The notes beneath the pieces were generated by a model. That model saw only the letters and a program-made list of their open reading frames with translations. It ran no database searches and was not told where the DNA came from. Shown one piece after another: positions 16,134 through 20,737 of a stretch of 20,737 bases of DNA. Source of the stretch: Desulfobacteraceae bacterium (GTDB lineage: Bacteria > Desulfobacterota > DSM-4660 > Desulfatiglandales > B25-G16); contig JAUWZC010000010.1 in NCBI GenBank assembly GCA_030615565.1, positions 1 through 20,737 on the forward strand, written 5' to 3'. Every line of letters begins with the position of its first letter. Positions within the stretch are counted from its first letter, which is position 1. The translations under genes were made by a program, and so were the position numbers.

Positions 16134-17032
16134 TCTACTGCCCCCTCTCCACTCTACTTAGTCTACCAAAGTCACAGATAAAATACAAATATTTCAATAC
16201 CAGAGTCACGGTAAAGTCAAATACGACACAGAGTATAGGTACCTTTTTTCAGGCAATTCAGCCTGTTGAATATAGTATGCCAGTTCCGGAAGCAGCACAG
16301 CGGGCTCCCTCCTGGGCAAATGAAGGTTTCAAATACTGAGGTACTTCTTGAAGAGTTGAGGGCAAAAAAACTCAATTATACGGTTTATTAATCTAGAAAG
16401 GATTCAGGTAGAATCTTGCTAACAATTTGGCAAGCTATACTGGAATCATTGGGAGCCTAATCCCACTACAATATATGGAATTTGGCACCATAACATCATT
16501 GGGCCGATTTATAACTGACCCCCAACAACCATTTACCTATTATTCTTTTCTGAGAATGTGAGTTCTACTCAGTTTCAGTTTTTTTTTCAGTGCTTCATTT
16601 CTTCCGCTTTGAAGTGCACTGGGCCAACATATCAACCATATATCTCGAATAAACCTATTAAGGAAGGCCAGATTTTTCTTGACTTGGAGATCTTTTTGCT
16701 ATTTTCATAGCTAAAAGTTTTTCCTTCAATCAGTTAATACCTATTAAGAGAGGTTATGCTGCGGGAAAACCCCTTAAAATGTACCCTCTTATCTCCTAAA
16801 AGGACTTTGAATTTGGTGCTCATATAAATACATTTGAACAGCCTTCATTTTGCCCGATTCGAGGGTTTCACATCATTATACAGTGTTAACCTATAGGGTA
16901 GGGAAATATATACGGATTAATTTGCATATACCCCCAGATTGGTGGTATAGCTGAACCAGTTCAGATATAATAAATTAGTCGAAACCTTTTTGTCGCTTTT
17001 CAAAGAAAGCATGAATAAGGGAGGAAGACAGT
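16134..17032. other. 900-base gap without a recognisable gene
   Basis: AT-rich. A 23-codon frame from ATG 16320 (MKVSNTEVLLEELRAKK...) lacks a ribosome binding site and is not called. TATAAT at 16966-16971 is a perfect -10 box about 60 nt before the next gene, but the matching -35 (TGGTAT, 16943-16948) is weak. GGGAGG near 17020 serves the ATG at 17033. No tRNA, riboswitch or IS is seen. Confidence 0.4.
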
Positions 17033-18514
17033 ATGAAGATACTTCTTGTTTATCCAAAATATATTGATACCTTCTGGAGTTTTAAGGATGCCTTAAAATT
17101 TATCTCGAAAAAGGCAACTCATCCGCCGTTGGGGTTGTTGACAGTAGCAGCAATGCTGCCAAAGGAGTGGGAGAAAAAACTTGTAGATATGAATGTAACC
17201 ACACTAAGGGATGAGGATCTTGAATGGGCTGACTGTGTGTTTGTTAGCGCTATGTGTATCCAAAAGGAATCGGTAAAAGAAGTCATTAGCAGGTGCAAAA
17301 AAATGGGTATCAAGATTGTCGCTGGTGGTCCCCTCTTTACGACTGGATACGAAGAGTTCGAGGATGTGGATCATCTTGTACTCAATGAGGCAGAAATCAC
17401 CCTCCCACACTTTTTAGCGGATTTGAAAAATGGATGTGCTAAACATATTTATACCTCTAAGGAATTCCCAGATATAAGAAAAGCACTTATTCCACTCTGG
17501 GGACTTATCAATATGAAGAAATATGCAACAATGAGTATCCAGTATTCCCGAGGCTGTCCTTTTAATTGTGAATTTTGCAATATAGCAGCGCTTTATGGGC
17601 ATAAGGTGCGCACAAAGAGCAAAGACCAAATCGTAGCCGAATTAGAAAATATTTACTCCCAGGGCTGGAGAGGTGATGTATTTTTTGTTGATGATAACTT
17701 TATAGGAAATAAAAGAAAGTTAAAAAAGGAAATTTTGCCTGCTATAATTGAATGGATGGAAAGAAAAAGACATCCCTTCCCTTTTAATACAGAGGCATCT
17801 ATAGATCTTTCTGACGATGAGGAACTTATGCAGTTGATGATTAAGGCAGGGTTTAATTCAGTATTTGTCGGCATTGAGACACCAAATGAGGAAAGCCTGG
17901 CAGAATGCAATAAGGTTCAGAACAAGAATCGTGATTTGTTAGCCTGCGTAAAAAAGATCCAGAGGTTTGGTTTACAGGTACAGGGGGGATTCATCATAGG
18001 ATTTGATAATGATCCTCCTTCAATTTTCGAAAGGCTTAGTGCATTTATCCAGGAAAGTGGAATTGTCACCGCCATGGTGGGATTGTTAAATGCTCCTCGC
18101 AGCACCAAACTCTACCAGCGACTTGTAAAAGAGGACAGGCTATTGAAGGATGTGTCAGGTGACAATACAGATTTTTCGATCAACTTTATACCTAAAATGG
18201 ATTACGAAATACTCATTAAGGGTTATAAAAGGATCATTAGCAGAGTCTATTCCCCTGAACCTTACTATAAACGGGTTAGGGAATTTTTAAGAGACTATAA
18301 GCCATTGGGAAAAAGGACATTTCACTTTCATTTCAACTACATTGGGGCATTCTTTAAATCCATATTGTTCATAGGTATAATAGAGAAAGAAAGGGTTTAT
18401 TACTGGAAGCTCTTTTTCTGGTCTTTATTCAGACGTCCACAAGTTTTCCATTTGGCAATTACTTTTACCATTTACGGTTTCCATTTTCGAAAGATTTTCG
18501 AAAATTGTTTGTGA
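17033..18514 (+). CDS. B12-binding-type radical SAM protein with DUF4070-like C-terminus
   Basis: 493 aa. Residues 1-135 form a Rossmann cobalamin-binding-like domain (KILLVYPKY, THPPLGLLTVAAMLP, IKIVAGGPLFTTGYEEF), but the usual DxHxxG cobalt-binding motif is absent around 68-85, where VFVSAMCIQKESVKEV is seen. The radical SAM cysteines Cys175, 179 and 182 lie in YSRGCPFNCEFCNIAALYG. GDVFFVDDNFIGNKRKLK, SVFVGIETPNEESL and GFIIGFDNDPP are typical of the DUF4070-containing subgroup that includes the hopanoid methylase HpnP. Many relatives are unassigned methylases or ring-forming enzymes. The last 70 residues are aromatic and hydrophobic with basic breaks and may sit on the membrane, fitting a lipid substrate (inference). 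ATG 17033 has a GGGAGG ribosome binding site. No hopanoid genes are nearby. Confidence 0.88.
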   Translation: MKILLVYPKYIDTFWSFKDALKFISKKATHPPLGLLTVAAMLPKEWEKKLVDMNVTTLRDEDLEWADCVFVSAMCIQKESVKEVISRCKKMGIKIVAGGPLFTTGYEEFEDVDHLVLNEAEITLPHFLADLKNGCAKHIYTSKEFPDIRKALIPLWGLINMKKYATMSIQYSRGCPFNCEFCNIAALYGHKVRTKSKDQIVAELENIYSQGWRGDVFFVDDNFIGNKRKLKKEILPAIIEWMERKRHPFPFNTEASIDLSDDEELMQLMIKAGFNSVFVGIETPNEESLAECNKVQNKNRDLLACVKKIQRFGLQVQGGFIIGFDNDPPSIFERLSAFIQESGIVTAMVGLLNAPRSTKLYQRLVKEDRLLKDVSGDNTDFSINFIPKMDYEILIKGYKRIISRVYSPEPYYKRVREFLRDYKPLGKRTFHFHFNYIGAFFKSILFIGIIEKERVYYWKLFFWSLFRRPQVFHLAITFTIYGFHFRKIFENCL

Positions 18515-18537
18515 AATATTCGAAAAGAAAAAACTTC

Positions 18538-18629
18538 GCCTAACACAGCATAAAAGGTTGCTTCGCCACAGGCAGACTCACCTACATTTTTGCCTCGCAA
18601 AAACTTCTTTGCTGCTGGGACCGTTAGTC
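18538..18629. repeat. attC-like imperfect inverted repeat (possible integron recombination site)
   Basis: GCCTAAC (18538-18544) fits the integron R'' consensus RYYYAAC, and GTTAGTC (18623-18629) nearly fits R' GTTRRRY. Extended, TTCGCCTAAC and GTTAGTCGAA pair at 9 of 10 positions. Inner CAGCA (18546-18550) faces TGCTGCTG, giving L''/L'-like boxes around a central hairpin-forming stretch. The spacers between boxes are unequal, so it may be degraded or chance. No integrase or second site is visible. It lies between the radical SAM gene and the RRM gene. Confidence 0.3.
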
Positions 18630-18671
18630 GAAATTCCAATATAAATATTCAAGATAAAAAAGGAGGTTAGA

Positions 18672-18962
18672 ATGAATATCTATATAGGCAGTTTGTCATA
18701 CAAGGCCACCGAAGAGGACCTTAAACAGGCTTTTGAAGCCTTCGGGCAGGTCGAATCCGTCAAAATTATTAAAGACAATTACAGTGGACAATCAAGAGGG
18801 TTCGGATTCGTGGAGATGCCCGATAAAGCTGAAGCTCAATCCGCTATCGAAGGTCTGAACGGCAAGGAGTTGAAAGGGCGTACTCTTAAGGTTAATGAGG
18901 CTCGCCCTCGCTCCCAAGATCGTAGAGGTGGAGGAAGACGAGATGGTGGGCGGCGCTTCTAG
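18672..18962 (+). CDS. Single-RRM RNA-binding protein (bacterial Rbp type)
   Basis: 96 aa. Residues 1-80 are one RNA recognition motif: RNP2 is IYIGSL (3-8) and RNP1 is RGFGFVEM (42-49), with Tyr/Phe positions for stacking on single-stranded RNA. The tail is a short Arg/Gly-rich segment (DRRGGGRRDGGRRF) that can bind RNA loosely. Similar bacterial RRM proteins occur in cyanobacteria, Desulfobacterota and Bacteroidota; some are cold-inducible, but no regulation is shown here. The start has a strong AAGGAGG ribosome binding site about 6 nt upstream. It is followed by KhpA and, after a slipin, by IF-1, so it sits in an RNA-handling neighbourhood though 288 bases separate it from KhpA. Confidence 0.93.
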   Translation: MNIYIGSLSYKATEEDLKQAFEAFGQVESVKIIKDNYSGQSRGFGFVEMPDKAEAQSAIEGLNGKELKGRTLKVNEARPRSQDRRGGGRRDGGRRF

Positions 18963-19250
18963 TGAGCTGCACGGGACACAATAGAGTCATAGCAGAACTT
19001 TCCTGCTCACCAAAATGCCTATAATAAATCCTTTTTATCCCATGAGCAGAGAGAAAAAGGATTGATACCCTAAAGAGCTCCTGTAGCAAGACCATTCATG
19101 GGGAGAGATCACTAACAGAGGATGGAAGCTATAATGTTGAACTTGTGGCTTTTGGCGGTGGCTATCGAAAGAAGCAAGGGTTACTGAGATCTCCTTCAAC
19201 GGCAAATTGAAGTGAGGTGGTGGTGAAATCAAACACGGAGGTTAATTGAG
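18963..19250 (+). other. Gap RRM-KhpA with a hairpin and a possible coding scrap
   Basis: AATCCTTTTT (19027-19036) and AAAAAGGATT (19054-19063) form a perfect 10-bp stem with a 17-nt loop, but without a T-tract, so a terminator is doubtful. A start-less frame up to 19210 reads EDGSYNVELVAFGGGYRKKQG, which looks protein-like but has no recognised family. GGAGG about 10 nt before 19251 serves KhpA. Confidence 0.35.
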
Positions 19251-19481
19251 ATGAAAGAGCTGATTGAATACATTGCAAAGTTACTTGTTGATAATCCAGA
19301 AGAAGTGAGTGTAACTGAAATTGAGGGAGAACAGACCTCTGTGATTGAGTTGAAAGTAGCTAAGGAAGATCTTGGAAAAGTAATCGGCAAGCAAGGAAGA
19401 ACAGCCAGGGCGATGAGAACTATACTTGGTGCAGCCTCGGCCAAGATGAAAAAGAGATCTGTCCTGGAGATTTTAGAATAG
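19251..19481 (+). CDS. khpA: KhpA-type KH-domain RNA-binding protein
   Basis: 76 aa, the full usual length of KhpA, a small type II KH protein that binds many RNAs and in Firmicutes pairs with KhpB. The KH signature is LGKVIGKQGRTARAMRTIL, with the GxxG loop at Gly46-Gly49 (GKQG) that contacts RNA. N-terminal KELIEYIAKLLVDNPEEVSV and the end AKMKKRSVLEIL are typical. The start is supported by an upstream GGAGG. In many genomes khpA lies between rpsP and rimM; here neither is present, and it stands between an RRM gene and a slipin, so the locus is rearranged compared with that arrangement. No KhpB (Jag) gene is in the window. Confidence 0.93.
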   Translation: MKELIEYIAKLLVDNPEEVSVTEIEGEQTSVIELKVAKEDLGKVIGKQGRTARAMRTILGAASAKMKKRSVLEILE

Positions 19482-19635
19482 TTGAGCAAAATAGGACTTA
19501 GTTAATCTTATTTTGATAGGGCATATTATCAGCCCCAGAGTTTAACCGGTCTGCGAAGGATAGTTTTATGCTCAATCCTTTACAGCAGATAGATTCCCTA
19601 TTGCATGGCGCAATAAATAGCTAAAGGAGGCTATT

Positions 19636-20375
19636 ATGTTTTATATTCTTGCAATAGTATTGATTATACTCTTTTTGAGCGCAGCCATCAAGGTCCTGAG
19701 AGAGTATGAGAGGGGTGTTGTCTTCAGGTTAGGAAGGGTATTAAAAAGCACAAAGGGCCCTGGGCTTGTTATCATTATCCCGATTATTGATAAGTTGATC
19801 AGGGTTAGTCTTCGCCTTGTGGCCATGGATGTTCCTCCCCAGGATGTAATCACAAAGGATAATGTCTCCCTTAAGGTGAATGCGGTTATCTATTTCAGGG
19901 TTATGGATCCAAACAATGCCATAATTGAGGTGGAAAACTACCTTTTTGCTACCTCCCAACTTGCCCAAACCACCCTTAGAAGTGTGTGCGGACAGGTGGA
20001 ATTAGATGAGATTTTATCAGAGAGAGAAAAGATAAATACCAGGTTGCAATCCATACTCGATAAACATACTGACCCCTGGGGGATCAAGGTCTCTAATGTG
20101 GAGGTAAAACATATTGATCTTCCTGACGAGATGCAGAGGGCTATGGCCAAGCAGGCAGAGGCTGAAAGGGAGAGAAGGGCAAAGGTTATTAATGCACTGG
20201 GTGAATTCAGGCCGCTGACAAGCTGGCAGAGGCAGCCAAGAAGATAGAAGACTATCCCTATGCACTTCAGTTAAGATATCTTCAAACCCTGAGGGAGGTC
20301 GCGGCTGAGGGCAATTCAACCACCCTCTTTCCGATTCCAATCGATCTGTTTAAACCATTCTTTAAGAAAGAATAA
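19636..20375 (+). pseudogene. Slipin/stomatin-family (SPFH/band 7) gene with a one-base frameshift
   Basis: Encodes an SPFH membrane protein: one N-terminal membrane segment (FYILAIVLIILFLSAAIKV), then the band-7 domain (REYERGVVFRLGRVLKSTKGPGL, QDVITKDNVSLKVNAVIYFRV, TLRSVCGQVELDEILSEREKI, DPWGIKVSNVEVKHIDLPDEM, MAKQAEAERERRAKVI). The frame breaks near 20206: after INALGEF it reads 16 odd residues to a stop at 20245-20247. In the next frame the sequence continues as a normal slipin tail (AADKLAEAAKKIEDYPYALQ, LRYLQTLREVAAEGNSTTLF, PIPIDLFKPFFKKE) to the TAA at 20373-20375. Loss of one base from TTCCAGG, leaving TTCAGG, explains it. It could be a sequencing error or a true recent mutation. 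The common partner NfeD is not next to it. Start ATG 19636 has AAAGGAGG. Confidence 0.85.
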
Positions 20376-20567
20376 TTCAGGGTAACCGCTGGGTGAAGCG
20401 AATCCTACTCCCCTTTTTTATGTTTATGGCTTACCCTTTTCATCCCCCATAGCTACGCAGAGGGTTAAGGATCAAAACCTCCTGATAGAGGATGTTTTAG
20501 GCTATTGACTAAAAGGGGTTTGATACCATAAAATAGAAACCCACTCTGATACCGTGAAAGGAGTATC

Positions 20568-20737
20568 TTGAGCCGAGAGGATTTAATACAACTAGAAGGT
20601 GTGGTAAGCAAGGTTCTGGGTTACGGGACCATGGAAATTGAATGTGAGAATAATACCATTGTCAGGGGTGTTCTTTGCGGACGGATGAAAAAGAGAAGGA
20701 TTAAGGTGATAAAGGGTGATCAAGTCCAGGTCAGAGT
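20568..20737 (+). CDS. infA: Translation initiation factor IF-1 (3' end beyond window)
   Basis: Partial: 56 codons before the window ends. IF-1 is an OB-fold protein that binds the 30S A site with IF-2 and IF-3 during initiation. The reading SREDLIQLEGVVSKVLGYG, TMEIECENNTIVRGVLCGRM, KKRRIKVIKGDQVQVR follows the family throughout (compare EDNIEMQGTV, GKMRKNYIRILTGDKV in the E. coli protein). The proposed start is TTG at 20568, with AAAGGAG at 20557-20563 and no suitable ATG or GTG upstream in frame; its spacing is a short 4 nt. A TTG start may hint at low or controlled output. The divergent central GTMEIECENN suggests it may be a second IF-1 copy rather than the one in the ribosomal protein cluster (inference). 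The 190-base gap after the slipin shows nothing clear. Confidence 0.92.
   Translation, partial: MSREDLIQLEGVVSKVLGYGTMEIECENNTIVRGVLCGRMKKRRIKVIKGDQVQVR

Noticed and set aside
16740..16800. GCGGGAAAACCCC stretch considered as a riboswitch
   Set aside because: Does not match conserved cores that I can recognise, and lies too far from the next start without supporting helices.
19043..19210. Start-less frame with EDGSYNVELVAFGGGYRKKQG considered as a gene
   Set aside because: Protein-like wording but no start codon or ribosome binding site and no recognised family; kept only as a possible scrap.
1..20737. CRISPR array, rRNA, tRNA or insertion sequence
   Set aside because: No regularly spaced direct repeats, RNA gene signatures or transposase motifs seen on either strand.

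Overview
The window looks like chromosomal DNA of a Gram-negative, probably anaerobic bacterium. Two OmpA-type proteins with lipoprotein signals point to an outer membrane. Three radical SAM enzymes, GGAG-type ribosome binding sites, a bacterial IF-1 and many small GC-rich palindromes between genes recall Desulfobacterota ('Deltaproteobacteria') and related lineages. That placement is an inference; no rRNA or other marker gene settles it. There is no sign of a phage, plasmid or large island. The gaps are long and rich in repeats and gene remnants.

Layout. 6-700: a VapBC toxin-antitoxin pair with a 4-bp overlap. 779-2356: a promoter, a foldable leader and the spermidine pair speD-speE. 2357-2978: a gap between convergent genes holding a 292-bp fold-back element that looks like a MITE. 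2979-4589 (minus): a beta-CASP metallo-beta-lactamase-fold RNase-like protein. 4590-5201: AT-rich and GC-palindromic repeats. 5211-6569: a YihY/BrkB membrane protein fused to a cyclic-nucleotide-binding domain. 6839-7525: a secreted protein that reads as a PAAR-like (DUF4150) domain plus the small beta domain found behind VgrG/PAAR spikes, but with a Sec signal peptide and no secretion machinery nearby. 7679-8740 (plus) and 8819-10003 (minus): two convergent radical SAM enzymes, PflX-like and AmrS-like, each with a Tat-like N-terminus.

10004-10947 is another repeat-rich gap. It is followed by a zinc alcohol dehydrogenase (10948-11979), a start-less zinc-finger/membrane remnant (11983-12243), two convergent coiled-coil OmpA lipoproteins (12603-13721 and 14025-15497), a YajD-type HNH protein (15798-16133), a long empty stretch and a B12-type radical SAM enzyme with a DUF4070-like C-terminus (17033-18514). 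An attC-like inverted repeat (18538-18629) precedes a run of RNA-related genes: an RRM protein, KhpA, a frameshifted slipin and the start of infA, cut by the window edge.

How the genes fit together. The clear functional units are vapBC and speDE. The RRM, KhpA and IF-1 genes share a translation/RNA theme but need not be one operon. The envelope theme (YihY-CNB, secreted PAAR-like protein, two OmpA lipoproteins, slipin) is striking but unproven as a system. The best candidate for something undescribed is 6.8-10.0 kb: the exported spike-tip-like protein beside two radical SAM proteins carrying export-type signals.
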